From: Firmicutes bacterium HGW-Firmicutes-16
GTDB taxonomy: Bacteria; Bacillota; Clostridia; Oscillospirales; Oscillospiraceae
Length of the DNA stretch: 64,000 bases
Reading direction: 5' to 3'
NCBI GenBank assembly: GCA_002841545.1
Contig: PGZZ01000009.1
Location: 79,726 to 143,725, forward strand
The notes beneath the pieces were generated by a model. It was given only the letters and a program-made list of their open reading frames with translations, ran no database searches and had not been told where the DNA came from. Shown piece after piece: positions 42,171 through 51,451 of the stretch. The position numbers were made by a program, and so were the translations under genes. Within the stretch, counting starts at the first letter, position 1, and every line of letters begins with the position of its first letter.

Positions 42171-43367
42171 ATGAATAAAAAGAAGAAAAACCTTATAAAT
42201 GTTGCGGTTCTAATTGCGCTGCTTGCTATTGTCCTCATATTCAGTTATTTCCTGCCCTCATCGTCAATGCTGTTCGTTGTGCTGAAAAAGGGCGCTATAT
42301 ACTCACTGATTGCGGTTTCCATGAACCTGCTGAACGGCTTTACCGGGTTGTTTTCGCTCGGACAGGCAGGCTTTATGCTGATAGGAGCGTACACTTACGC
42401 AATTTTTACTATCCCTCTCGCAGCCAGAGAGCAGGTTTATCAGTATTTTAACGGCGGCATAATCCACTTCACAGTACCTGTTATTGTTGCGCTTATACTG
42501 GCGGGACTTGCTGCGGCGATATTCGCGTTCCTCATAGGGTTACCTGTGCTGCGCCTCAAAAGCGACTATCTCGCAATTGCAACGCTGGGCTTCGCAGAGA
42601 TTATCCGCGCGATTTTTCAGTGGAATGCGCTGGGTCCTGTAACGAATGGCTCAAATATGCTCAAAATGTTTCCATCCTTTGATTCAATTATCAAGGATCT
42701 TAATAAAGCACCGTTTTTTGAAAATCTATTCATATCCTCACCGTGGATTGAGAATTTTCTTATTACGATGCTGCCCATTCTGCTTTCCGGTATATGCATA
42801 GCGGTAATTGTCATGCTCATTAACTCCTCTTACGGACGCGCGTTCAAAGCCATAAGAGACGATGAAATTGCGGCGGAAGCAATGGGCATTAATCTTGCGC
42901 GTCATAAAATGATATCCTTCTGTACCAGCGCTTTCTTTGCGGGAATCGGCGGTGCGATGCTTGCCATGTTCCAGGCGACTATTCAGGCGTCTGCCTTTAA
43001 ATCCGGAATGACATATGAAATACTGCTTATCGTGGTTCTAGGTGGTATCGGGTCTATAACGGGAAGCTGCATAGGCTCGTTCCTGTTTATTGCCGCTTCC
43101 GAGTGGTGGCTGCGCGGTCTTGACTCGGGCAAGTTCCTCGGAATTGACGCTCCCGGGATTTTCAGAAACGGCTTCCGCCTCGTAGTCTTCTCGGTCATCA
43201 TAATGTGTGTCGTTCTGTTTTGGCGTAAGGGCATTATGGGCGACAAAGAATTTGATATCGAGCGTATCATTCAATGGTTCAAAAACGTACCAGTGCGTTT
43301 TCGTAAAATGATTAAATGGTTTAAGAACTTTGGCAAAAAGAAAGGGGAGGTGAGCGGCAATGAGTGA
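42171..43367 (+). CDS. livM: Branched-chain amino-acid ABC permease LivM
   Basis: 398 residues, longer than the usual ~320 because of a ~35-residue insertion (LNKAPFFENLFISSPWIENF region) and a basic C-terminal tail rich in Lys (WFKNVPVRFRKMIKWFKNF). Core motifs NLLNGFTGLFSLGQAGFMLIGAY (~48) and AIRDDEIAAEAMGINLARHK (~224) define LivM. The stop overlaps livG by 8 bases. Confidence 0.93.
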   Translation: MNKKKKNLINVAVLIALLAIVLIFSYFLPSSSMLFVVLKKGAIYSLIAVSMNLLNGFTGLFSLGQAGFMLIGAYTYAIFTIPLAAREQVYQYFNGGIIHFTVPVIVALILAGLAAAIFAFLIGLPVLRLKSDYLAIATLGFAEIIRAIFQWNALGPVTNGSNMLKMFPSFDSIIKDLNKAPFFENLFISSPWIENFLITMLPILLSGICIAVIVMLINSSYGRAFKAIRDDEIAAEAMGINLARHKMISFCTSAFFAGIGGAMLAMFQATIQASAFKSGMTYEILLIVVLGGIGSITGSCIGSFLFIAASEWWLRGLDSGKFLGIDAPGIFRNGFRLVVFSVIIMCVVLFWRKGIMGDKEFDIERIIQWFKNVPVRFRKMIKWFKNFGKKKGEVSGNE

Positions 43368-44202
43368 AAACGTTCTGCGCCTTTCCGATGTAACCATGCA
43401 GTTCGGCGGCGTTGTCGCCGTAAATGATCTTTCTCTGGAAGTGAATAAGGGAGAGATTGTCGCGCTTATCGGTCCAAACGGCGCTGGAAAGACGACCGCC
43501 TTCAACTGCATAACAGGCGTTTATGAGCCCACAAACGGTCAGGTTGAGTTTAACGGCGAAATCATAGTATCAAATCACCCCTCCGGCAAAATGAAAAAGC
43601 TCTATGCCGGCGAGAATAACGGCAAGTATGCAAAGGTCGTAAGCAAGACGCCTGATAGGATAACCGAACACGGTATCGCCCGAACCTTCCAGAACATAAG
43701 GCTATTCGGAAGTCAGACAGTCTTTGAAAACGTCCTTATCGCGAAGCATATGCGTGCAAAGCAAAACATGCTTTCGGCGACTTTCCGCATCAACCACAAT
43801 GAGGAAATGCGGATGCGCAAGGAGAGTATGGAACTGCTTGAGCGTCAGGGTATGGCGCATCTCGCAAACGAAAAAGCTGTCAACCTGCCTTATGGCGTTC
43901 AGCGCCGTCTGGAAATTGCCCGTGCCTTGGCTACCGCTCCGGAGCTCCTGCTTCTCGATGAGCCCGCGGCAGGCATGAACCCGCAGGAGACTTATGAACT
44001 GACGAATTTTATCCGCCAGATTAAAGACGAGCACAATCTTACCGTCTTTATGATTGAACACCATATGGATCTTGTTATGCAGATTTCCGAACGCATCTAT
44101 GTTCTTGACTTCGGCAAGCTGATCGCGCACGGCACGCCTGCGGAAGTCCAAAATGATCAGCGGGTTGTCGAAGCATATCTGGGGGTGGCTGAAGATGCTT
44201 AA
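43360..44202 (+). CDS. livG: Branched-chain amino-acid ABC ATPase LivG
   Basis: 280 residues. Walker A GPNGAGKTT (~38), a LivG-specific insertion, the ARTFQNIRLF Q-loop (~107), signature region NLPYGVQRRLEIARAL (LPYG replaces LSGG, common in LivG), Walker B LLLLDEPAAGMNP (~205). ATG with GGGGAGGTGA. The 3' end overlaps livF by 8 bases. Confidence 0.94.
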   Translation: MSENVLRLSDVTMQFGGVVAVNDLSLEVNKGEIVALIGPNGAGKTTAFNCITGVYEPTNGQVEFNGEIIVSNHPSGKMKKLYAGENNGKYAKVVSKTPDRITEHGIARTFQNIRLFGSQTVFENVLIAKHMRAKQNMLSATFRINHNEEMRMRKESMELLERQGMAHLANEKAVNLPYGVQRRLEIARALATAPELLLLDEPAAGMNPQETYELTNFIRQIKDEHNLTVFMIEHHMDLVMQISERIYVLDFGKLIAHGTPAEVQNDQRVVEAYLGVAEDA

Positions 44203-44893
44203 AATCGAAAATCTAAAAGTCAATTACGGTGGCATTGAAGCGGTCAAGGGTATTTCCTTCGAAGTTGATGAGGGTAGCATTGTTACCCTAATCGGCGCCA
44301 ATGGCGCGGGAAAGTCGACAACCTTGCGCACTATTGCGGGGCTTGTCAAGCCTGCCTCCGGCACTGTCAGTTTTATGGATGAGGATATTACCAACAAAAA
44401 GGCCAACGAAATTGTTGCCAAGGGCATAACTCTCGTTCCTGAGGGACGCCGCGTTTTTCCCGATCTTACGGTAATCGAAAACCTCAGGGTCGGTGCGTAT
44501 CTACGTAAGGATGACCTGACGGAAGATATAAAATGGGTATACAGCCTTTTTCCGCGACTTGAAGAGCGTTCATGGCAGGCAGCCGGAACACTATCCGGCG
44601 GCGAACAGCAGATGCTCGCAGTCGGACGCGCGCTGATGAGCCGCCCAAAGCTCATGATGATGGACGAGCCTTCTCTGGGACTTGCTCCGCTTGTTGTCAA
44701 AGGCATTTTCGACATCATCAAGGAAATCAACAAGCAGGGCGTGACTATACTCCTCATCGAGCAGAACGCGAACATGGCACTCCATACGGCCGACATGGGA
44801 TATGTTCTGGAAACAGGACGCATAACGTTATCAGGCCCCGGCAAAGAGCTTCTCAAGGACGAGGCAGTCAAAAAGGCGTATCTCGGAAAATAA
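44195..44893 (+). CDS. livF: Branched-chain amino-acid ABC ATPase LivF
   Basis: 232 residues from ATG 44195, overlapping the livG stop. Walker A GANGAGKST (~35), GRRVFPDLTVIENL, signature LSGGEQQMLAVGRAL (~134), Walker B LMMMDEPSLGLAP (~154). Completes the LivJHMGF importer. Confidence 0.94.
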   Translation: MLKIENLKVNYGGIEAVKGISFEVDEGSIVTLIGANGAGKSTTLRTIAGLVKPASGTVSFMDEDITNKKANEIVAKGITLVPEGRRVFPDLTVIENLRVGAYLRKDDLTEDIKWVYSLFPRLEERSWQAAGTLSGGEQQMLAVGRALMSRPKLMMMDEPSLGLAPLVVKGIFDIIKEINKQGVTILLIEQNANMALHTADMGYVLETGRITLSGPGKELLKDEAVKKAYLGK

Positions 44894-45001
44894 TGCCGAC
44901 AGAAACAATCGCAGGGTGCGCTCCGAATTATGAGCTGCACCCTGCTTTAGAAAGCGCGTATTAAAGATATATCTGCGCAGCACTATATGGGAGAAAAGAG
45001 C

Positions 45002-45397
45002 ATGGACTATACACAGCTCGCAAAGGATTGCTTTTACAAAGATATTTTCGCGGTCGAGACAACAGGCGTGAGGATAGAAGAGGCGAGACCAAATTATTCA
45101 AGATGCAGTCTGAAAATTGACGAGCGTCATTTTAATGTAAGCGGAAACGTGATGGGCGGTGCTATTTTTACTCTCGCGGACTATGCCTTTGGCGTTGCGG
45201 TTAACACGGGAGATCCCTCGTCGGTTTCGCTCAGTAGCACCATAAATTTCATTCGCCCGACTAAAGGCCCTGTCCTTTATGCCGAAGCGAAATGCATCAA
45301 AAGAGGGCGGAGTATAACATTTTTTGATGTAACGGTGACCGATGATGACGGCAACATAATCGCCACGGTTATTGCAAATGGTTTTCGAAAACAGTAG
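45002..45397 (+). CDS. Hotdog-fold thioesterase (PaaI-like)
   Basis: 131 residues from ATG 45002, 8 bases after GGGAG. Hotdog signature GGAIFTLADYAFGVAVN (~47-63), the helix that packs in the beta-sheet and carries the catalytic Asp of PaaI-type acyl-CoA thioesterases, followed by the SLSSTINFIRP strand. Hydrolyses an acyl- or aryl-CoA; substrate unknown. 108 bases after livF, before a terminator, so possibly the last gene of the liv transcript. Confidence 0.85.
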   Translation: MDYTQLAKDCFYKDIFAVETTGVRIEEARPNYSRCSLKIDERHFNVSGNVMGGAIFTLADYAFGVAVNTGDPSSVSLSSTINFIRPTKGPVLYAEAKCIKRGRSITFFDVTVTDDDGNIIATVIANGFRKQ

Positions 45398-45423
45398 GCC
45401 TTGATCCGGGACTAATAATGTTG

Positions 45424-45461
45424 AAACGGACTGTTCTCATATAGAACAGTCCGTTTTTTTA
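45424..45461. terminator. Bidirectional terminator
   Basis: Perfect stem AACGGACTGTTCT / AGAACAGTCCGTT with CATAT loop and T7 tract. Ends the thioesterase gene and lies just before the convergent flavoprotein stop. Confidence 0.93.
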
Positions 45462-45468
45462 ATGGGAT

Positions 45469-47532
45469 TTACAGCTTTGAAGCAAGCTCAATTGCCTGAG
45501 CTACGGCGTCCGAGACCTTGCCGGGCCGCAGGGAGTCGCCGATGTTATAGATTTCGTTGCAGTCGTCCTTGAGCGTCTCAAAAAGCATATTGTCGGGCAG
45601 AGCGCCTGCAGAGATAACAATTGTGTCGCAGGGGATGCTGACTCGTATCTGCTTTTCGGGCTCAACGATTCTGGTTTCGCGCTCTTTTGCCTTCTGCTCG
45701 CGGGTTTTCTGTTCTAAAGCCTCAAGCTCCACGCTAGTATCTGTAACGTCAAGTATTTTCGCAAAAGGATACTGCTTCACGCCGAAGCGAGTAAGCTCCT
45801 TCATAAGAGGCCAAGCGGTGCCCTGTTCAAAGCCTGTACCGATTTTTACAATATCGACAATCGCTACATTCCTGCGTGTTTCGTCAAGCATCGATAGAAC
45901 CTTTTCGGTGGTTTCGGAGCGTTGGGTCAGCATAAAATAGATTTCTTCGGACGAAAGTGCCGCTTCATAGGCAAGATAGTCTGCACATTCACAGCCGACG
46001 GCTCCTCCTCCGACAATGACGACGTTTTTGCCAGCTATCACCTTGCCGTCGAGTATATCATAGGCGGTAACAACGGGGATTTTGCCGCTACCGGGAAGTG
46101 TTATCATCTTTGGGACGTTTCCGGTAGCCATGACGAGAATATCGAAACCGGAGGTCTTGATTTCGTCGGCAGATGCGTGCCTGTTGAGAATGAGCTCGAT
46201 GCCCAGCTTCTTAAAAGCCGCAGTGTAATATGTAACAAGGTTTAAAAACTCGCGTTTCGCGTGCGGAGCCGCGGCAAGATGCAGTTGACCGCCGATGCGG
46301 TCGGACTTTTCCCAAACTGTGACGTTATGCCCCTTAAGAGTGGCCTGCACCGCGAATTCGCAGCCCGCAACGCCCGCGCCAAGCACAAGTATAGCCTTCG
46401 AGTCGCTTGAGCGGTGTCTTTTAAGGCGATATTCTTTGCCCGCGTAGCCATTGACGAGACACTCGACAGGTTCGGCAAAAAAGGTCTTTGCGAGACAGCC
46501 CTGATTACAGGCAACACAGCGCCTGATTACGGAGCAATCATCGCTCATGGTCTTCTTCGGCCAGTCAGGGTCGGCTATGAGCGGACGCCCGAGGCTCACA
46601 AAATCAGCCTCACAGGTCGCTAGAACCCTTTCGGCATCGGCGGGGTCGTTTATACGGTTACTCGCCGCTACAGGGACGCTGACGGCATCCTTGACAGCTG
46701 CCGCAAGATAGGTGAAGCCTGCGCGCGGCAGGTCGCCTGTGAGCTGAGGGATAATCGCTTCGTGCCAGCCGCCCGTTACGTTTATCATATCGACTCCTGC
46801 CGTTTCAAGCAGCTTTGCAAATAAAACGGTTTCATCATTTGTGTTCGAACCTGGGACAAAATCGTTACCCGCAATGCGTGCGCAGATAGGATAATCCTCG
46901 CCAACAGCTTCGCGAATTGCCGCAACGACTTCAAGAGGAAAGCGCGTGCGATTTTCCCATGAGCCCCCGTATTCGTCAGTGCGGAGGTTCGTTTTAGGGG
47001 AGAGGAACTGACTAATTAGATAGCCAGCGGATGCGGAAATTTCGACAATGTCGAAGCCCGCTTTTTTTGACCTTACCGCGGCGTCTGCCCATTTGGAGAC
47101 GACTTCTTTCATTTCGTCCTGCGTCATTTCCTTCGGCATCTCTTTTGTGAATTTGCTCAAAACGGCGGAGGGAGCAAGAGCTTCATGCCCATCATTTGCG
47201 ATGGAATGGGCATATGCCCCGGCATGGTAGAGCTGTACTCCGACCTTTGCTCCGCGCTTATGCATCCCATCAGTAAATTCGCGGTAACCGGCAATGAACT
47301 CGTCTGTTTGCAGACTCATCATGCCGGGAGAACCGCCAAATTCGTCAAAGCGGCAGCCGCCGACGAAAATCAGTCCCGCGCCGCCCTCGGCACGTCGCCA
47401 GTAGAACTCGTTAAAGCGCTCATTCGCAAAGCCATCCATATTGTACATGAGATGTATGGCGGGCATTATGATGCGGTTTTTAAGCTCAAGATTGCGTATT
47501 CTGATCGGCTGAAAAAGTCTATAGTACTGCAT
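45469..47532 (-). CDS. 2,4-dienoyl-CoA reductase-like flavoprotein (OYE + Fe-S + FAD domains)
   Basis: 687 residues, as in FadH/trimethylamine-dehydrogenase-like enzymes. The N-terminal OYE TIM barrel (~1-335; LFQPIRIRNLELKNRI, SASAGYLISQFLSPKTNLRTDEYGGSWENR with the family Tyr) binds FMN. The Fe-S loop CVACNQGCL..VECLVN (~340-365) has four cysteines for a 4Fe-4S cluster. The C-terminal FAD/NAD(P) domain has LVLGAGVAGCEFAV (~383) and VVIVGGGAVGCECA (~510). It would use NAD(P)H to reduce an unsaturated acyl-CoA, enoate or similar. Followed on the same strand by nothing; preceded by hypB with an 8-base gap. Confidence 0.88.
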   Translation of the reverse strand: MQYYRLFQPIRIRNLELKNRIIMPAIHLMYNMDGFANERFNEFYWRRAEGGAGLIFVGGCRFDEFGGSPGMMSLQTDEFIAGYREFTDGMHKRGAKVGVQLYHAGAYAHSIANDGHEALAPSAVLSKFTKEMPKEMTQDEMKEVVSKWADAAVRSKKAGFDIVEISASAGYLISQFLSPKTNLRTDEYGGSWENRTRFPLEVVAAIREAVGEDYPICARIAGNDFVPGSNTNDETVLFAKLLETAGVDMINVTGGWHEAIIPQLTGDLPRAGFTYLAAAVKDAVSVPVAASNRINDPADAERVLATCEADFVSLGRPLIADPDWPKKTMSDDCSVIRRCVACNQGCLAKTFFAEPVECLVNGYAGKEYRLKRHRSSDSKAILVLGAGVAGCEFAVQATLKGHNVTVWEKSDRIGGQLHLAAAPHAKREFLNLVTYYTAAFKKLGIELILNRHASADEIKTSGFDILVMATGNVPKMITLPGSGKIPVVTAYDILDGKVIAGKNVVIVGGGAVGCECADYLAYEAALSSEEIYFMLTQRSETTEKVLSMLDETRRNVAIVDIVKIGTGFEQGTAWPLMKELTRFGVKQYPFAKILDVTDTSVELEALEQKTREQKAKERETRIVEPEKQIRVSIPCDTIVISAGALPDNMLFETLKDDCNEIYNIGDSLRPGKVSDAVAQAIELASKL

Positions 47533-47540
47533 AAAGCCGC

Positions 47541-48209
47541 CTATTTATTCCACTCGCGGATTTTTGCCGCAAGCCAGTCTGTCCATTCCTTGATGCCTTC
47601 GCCGGTTCTGGCGGAGATTTCGAACACAGCTACGTCGGGATTGAGCTTTCTGACACGCTCTTTGACAGCGTCGGAATCAAAGTCAAAATAGGGCTTAACG
47701 TCAATTTTGTTTATGAGCAGTGCGGAGACCTTCGAGAACATGAGGGGGTACTTGAGAGGCTTGTCGTCGCCCTCGGGAACGCTAAGCAGCATTACGTCGA
47801 ATGATGCGCCGGTATCGAATTCGGCGGGGCAAACAAGATTGCCGACATTTTCAAGAACTACGAAATCCAGATCCTCGGTGCCAAACTCGTTGATGCCGCT
47901 TTCGGTCATGCAGGCGTCGAGATGGCACATACCGCCGGTGTGGAGCTGAATAGCCTTAGTACCGGCTTTCGCGATAGTCTCTGCATCAACTGCGGAGTCA
48001 ATGTCGGCTTCCATGACGCCGATTTTGAACTCATCTCTCAGCATTTCGATAGTGCGCAGAAGTGTGGTCGTCTTGCCCGAGCCGGGGGAAGACATGAGGT
48101 TCATCAGACAGGTGTGTTCCTTTTTAAGTCTTGCTCTCAGTCTTTCAGCCTCGCGATCGTTGTTCTCATAGACGCTCTGCTTGATTTCAAATATACGTAC
48201 GTTTTCCAT
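47541..48209 (-). CDS. hypB: Orphan HypB-type nickel-insertion GTPase
   Basis: 222 residues. G-domain motifs MSSPGSGKTTTLLRTIE (Walker A, ~40), EADIDSAVD (switch I), GGMCHLDACM (metal-binding Cys-His, ~92), LENVGNLVCPAEFDTG (~120) and NKID (~167). The N-terminal high-affinity nickel motif of E. coli HypB is absent and no His-rich stretch exists. HypB supplies Ni to [NiFe]-hydrogenase (or other Ni enzymes) with HypA, but neither HypA nor a hydrogenase gene is in the window. Operon with the flavoprotein gene downstream. Confidence 0.87.
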   Translation of the reverse strand: MENVRIFEIKQSVYENNDREAERLRARLKKEHTCLMNLMSSPGSGKTTTLLRTIEMLRDEFKIGVMEADIDSAVDAETIAKAGTKAIQLHTGGMCHLDACMTESGINEFGTEDLDFVVLENVGNLVCPAEFDTGASFDVMLLSVPEGDDKPLKYPLMFSKVSALLINKIDVKPYFDFDSDAVKERVRKLNPDVAVFEISARTGEGIKEWTDWLAAKIREWNK

Positions 48210-48264
48210 TATTAAGTATCCTTTCTTTATTTGAATTATTCTATAGTTTGAAGCGGAAGCGGCG

Positions 48265-50214
48265 TCAGTTCATGCCGAACTCCTGCATTCTCCTGTAAAA
48301 TGTACTGCGCGAAAGTCCAAGATATTCGGCGGCTTTCGACCTGTTGTTTCGACACTTTCGAAGCGCCATCTCAAACTTTTCTTTTTCATCCAGACCATAT
48401 ATATCATAAGGTATTGTTGCCGCCGGAGCTTCTTCCGGTAAGGTTTCGAGGAAGTAATCGCCCAGATAATTGTGAATTTCCTTCTCGGTAATCAAGGTTT
48501 CCTCATGGGTGCTGATTATACCCTCCAAAAGGTTCTGGAGCTCGCGCAGGTTACCCGGCCACGAGTATTTTCCTAGAAACTCCAGAGCGTTTTTTGAAAG
48601 ACGTATATCGGACTTGCCCATACGCGTGCAAAGCTTTTTTAAAAAGTATTCCGCAAACAGGTAAACGTCCGCGCCCCTGTTTTTTAATGGCGGAATATTG
48701 ATTCTGATTATGCTCAAGCGATAGAATAAATCCTCACGGAAAAGCTTTTTCTCAATGAGCTCCTTCAGGTTCTTGTTGGAGGCGGCGATTATTCGGACAT
48801 CAACCTCTATGAGGTCATTGCCGCCGACCTTGCGGAAGGTTTTTTCCTCGAGAACGCGGAGGAGGACGGATTGCACCTCCATCGGCATATCGCCGATTTC
48901 GTCCAAAAACAGAGTGCCGTGGTTTGCAAGTTCAAATTTGCCGATTGAGCCCTCTCTTTTCGCGCCTGTGAACGCGCCGCTTTCGTAACCGAAGAGCTCG
49001 CTGGCGATTAGCTCCTTTGAAAACGCCGCGCAATTTATTGCAACAAAAGGTTTATGGCTACGCTTACTGCTGTTGTGAATGGCCTGCGCAAAAACGTCCT
49101 TGCCAACGCCGCTTTCGCCCTGAATAAGAATGTTACTATCGCTTAGGGCTGCGATTTTGCTGCGCTTAATGGTTTCGAGCATCAGGTCGTTTTCTCCGAT
49201 GATGTCGTTGAAGGTGTAACGAGCGTTGTTATCAGTGAATTTAGATGACATTTTGTTCGCTCGCCCGTTTGAGCTGAACGAAATTGTAATGCCGTCCGGA
49301 TGGAACTTGTTCTGCTTGTAGGTTGCAAGGCTCATGTTGACATATACCCTGCCGCTGCTGACGGAGATGGGAAGTACCTTGTCGCTCACTTGCTTTTTCG
49401 ATTCAAGTATGCTCCAGAACTCTCTGTTTTCGGGAAGCGGAAGGATGATTTCCTCAAGCGTAAGGTGATATGTATCAGGTTTTTTTATGCCAAGAATTTT
49501 AAATACCTGATCGTTAATGATAACGACTTCGTTTCTGCCCTTGTTCTGACGCAGAAAAATGGAACCGGATTCCTCTTCACTTGATGTAAACATATCAATG
49601 CTTTGAAACAGAAACACGTCAAGCTCTATCGATCTTGCAATCGTAATGGCGACTGAAAGCAGATACTGGTCGCGCTTTTCCTGAGGAACGGCAATAATGA
49701 TGCTTCCGTAAATCTCGTTTTCGGTAAGGCAGACCGGAGCGAAGTAATAGGAGCCGTCGATTAGAAATCGTGAATAGTTGCTGTAGCCATGCATGTCGGA
49801 AGCCTTGCGAGACTGTATACCGATTGTGAACGGGTTTGTACCGATGCTGTCCTCCGACCATTTGGTACCGCTTTTAATCCCTGATTGACTGAGCCAATCG
49901 TTTTCTTCGGGGATGCCGTATATTCTCAGAAGGACACCATCCTTGCTGAAGAGAAGAACCCGAATATCGCTCTCGGAGTTATTGGCAATAAAATGATTTA
50001 TTACCCAGTCAGAGCAAATCATCAGGCGCTTATAGCTCTTTTTTGTTCTTTCAAGCTCGGTCTGAGTAAGTTCTTTTGGCATGGCCTTTCCATAATCGAT
50101 GTTGCGGTTGTCGCTGCGTTTCCATGAGCTCGATATTGCCGCATTCGGAAAATCGAAGCCTTCCAAACCCTTATGCAGCCCGACCCAATTTTCGATGTTT
50201 TGCTGCTTCTGCAT
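48265..50214 (-). CDS. Sigma-54-dependent activator with GAF-like sensor (AcoR-type)
   Basis: 649 residues. The N-terminal GAF-like region (~60-205; IKSGTKWSEDSIGTNPFTIGIQ) is AcoR-like; a PAS-like segment follows (~215-315). The AAA+ core (~335-560) has Walker A GESGVGKDVFA, the sigma-54-contact loop ESGAFTGAKREG and Walker B LFLDEIGDMP. A C-terminal Fis-type HTH (CRNNRSKAAEYLGLSRSTFYRRMQEF) ends the protein. It activates RpoN promoters on binding a small ligand. Likely targets are hypB/flavoprotein behind it or the divergent dehydrogenase/transketolase operon; no convincing -24/-12 site was found at either. Confidence 0.9.
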   Translation of the reverse strand: MQKQQNIENWVGLHKGLEGFDFPNAAISSSWKRSDNRNIDYGKAMPKELTQTELERTKKSYKRLMICSDWVINHFIANNSESDIRVLLFSKDGVLLRIYGIPEENDWLSQSGIKSGTKWSEDSIGTNPFTIGIQSRKASDMHGYSNYSRFLIDGSYYFAPVCLTENEIYGSIIIAVPQEKRDQYLLSVAITIARSIELDVFLFQSIDMFTSSEEESGSIFLRQNKGRNEVVIINDQVFKILGIKKPDTYHLTLEEIILPLPENREFWSILESKKQVSDKVLPISVSSGRVYVNMSLATYKQNKFHPDGITISFSSNGRANKMSSKFTDNNARYTFNDIIGENDLMLETIKRSKIAALSDSNILIQGESGVGKDVFAQAIHNSSKRSHKPFVAINCAAFSKELIASELFGYESGAFTGAKREGSIGKFELANHGTLFLDEIGDMPMEVQSVLLRVLEEKTFRKVGGNDLIEVDVRIIAASNKNLKELIEKKLFREDLFYRLSIIRINIPPLKNRGADVYLFAEYFLKKLCTRMGKSDIRLSKNALEFLGKYSWPGNLRELQNLLEGIISTHEETLITEKEIHNYLGDYFLETLPEEAPAATIPYDIYGLDEKEKFEMALRKCRNNRSKAAEYLGLSRSTFYRRMQEFGMN

Positions 50215-50401
50215 GAAAAACCGTTCCTTTCATGGGAAAAAATGTGTAAGGGCATTTAATTTAGCAAATTAATTACAAAATGTTTAAAATTGATACAGAG
50301 TAAACGAAAGATGATTCTAAGTTGTTTCACATAATTGTATCATATTTTTATATCTGTATCAAGTATACATTTGCAAAGAAATTATAAAATCCATGTTCGT
50401 C

Positions 50402-50428
50402 TTGACGTATGCTATGGCTTGTTATATT
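50402..50428 (+). promoter_or_regulatory. Possible promoter of the dehydrogenase-transketolase operon
   Basis: TTGACG (50402-50407), 15 bases, TATATT (50423-50428), about 50 bases before the start codon. The spacing is short; it is the best candidate in the gap 50215-50477, which otherwise is AT-rich and empty. Confidence 0.45.
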
Positions 50429-50477
50429 TTATTAATAGTGCTAATAATCGGAAAATTCTTCTACAGGGAGAGCTTTG

Positions 50478-51437
50478 ATGAAAATAGTTATTCTGGATGC
50501 ATACGCAATCAACCCCGGAGATGTTTCGTGGGATGGTCTCAAGGAACTTGGCGACGCAACGATATATGACCATACTCCCAGAGAACTGTCTTTAGAGAGG
50601 ATACGAGATGCTGAAATCGTTCTTGTTAATAAGACTGAGTTTACAGGCGAGCTGATGGATAAGTGCGAGAAGCTCAAATATATCGGCGAGCTAGCCACAG
50701 GATATAATAATATCGATCTTAAGGCAGCAACAGAGCACAGGATACCGGTGTGCAACATTCCGGCCTACAGCACTCCGTCAGTCGTGCAGCACACCTTTGC
50801 GCTGCTTTTGGAGCTTTGTATGCACACAGGGCAGCACAGTGAAGGTGTAATGGCCGGAAAATGGAACAAGTGCCGCGATTTCTGCTATTGGGAAATGCCG
50901 TTAATGGAGCTCTCTGGCAAGACGCTCGGCATAATCGGCTTTGGACAAATCGGACGAGAAGTCGCAAAAACTGCGGTCTGCTTCGGAATGAAGGTTATTG
51001 CCTGCGCGGCGCATCCAAAAATCGAATCGGGCATTGAGGGCGTAACGATGACAACGATGGATGAAATAATCGCCACTTCCGACATCATCAGTCTGCACTG
51101 TCCGCTTACGCAGGAGAGCAAAGGCTTAATCTGCAAGGAAACTATCGCAAAAATGCGAAACGGTGTTATAATAATCAACACGGCGCGCGGTGGACTGATT
51201 AACGAGCAGGATGCGGCGGAAGCACTTGTGAGCGGAAAACTTGGCGGCTTCGCTGCCGACGTTCTGGCGCAGGAACCGCCCAAGGATGGAAACCCTCTTT
51301 TCGGATGCCCGAACTGCATCATTACGCCGCACATAGGCTGGGCACCGATTGAAAGCAGAAAAAGGCTCATAGATGTAGCAACTGAAAATGTCCGCGCGTT
51401 TTTGGACGGACATCCGCAGAATAAAGTCAACCAATAA
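50478..51437 (+). CDS. D-2-hydroxyacid dehydrogenase (hydroxypyruvate/glycerate dehydrogenase-like)
   Basis: 319 residues from ATG 50478 (GGGAGAG upstream; a TTG just before it is also possible). Catalytic domains at both ends and a central NAD-binding Rossmann fold, GFGQIGREVAKTA (~155). The catalytic Arg is in INTARGGLIN (~235), the Glu in AQEPPKDG and the His in TPHIGWAP (~287). Interconverts 2-keto acids and D-2-hydroxy acids such as hydroxypyruvate and glycerate with NAD(P)H. Same operon as the two transketolase genes, consistent with three-carbon/hydroxypyruvate metabolism. Confidence 0.9.
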   Translation: MKIVILDAYAINPGDVSWDGLKELGDATIYDHTPRELSLERIRDAEIVLVNKTEFTGELMDKCEKLKYIGELATGYNNIDLKAATEHRIPVCNIPAYSTPSVVQHTFALLLELCMHTGQHSEGVMAGKWNKCRDFCYWEMPLMELSGKTLGIIGFGQIGREVAKTAVCFGMKVIACAAHPKIESGIEGVTMTTMDEIIATSDIISLHCPLTQESKGLICKETIAKMRNGVIIINTARGGLINEQDAAEALVSGKLGGFAADVLAQEPPKDGNPLFGCPNCIITPHIGWAPIESRKRLIDVATENVRAFLDGHPQNKVNQ

Positions 51438-51451
51438 AGGGAGGAAACAAG

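Noticed and set aside
48210..50477. Sigma-54 (-24/-12) promoters near the AcoR-like activator
   Set aside because: Inspection of the gaps at 48210-48264 and 50215-50477 found no GG-N10-GC with a fitting consensus.
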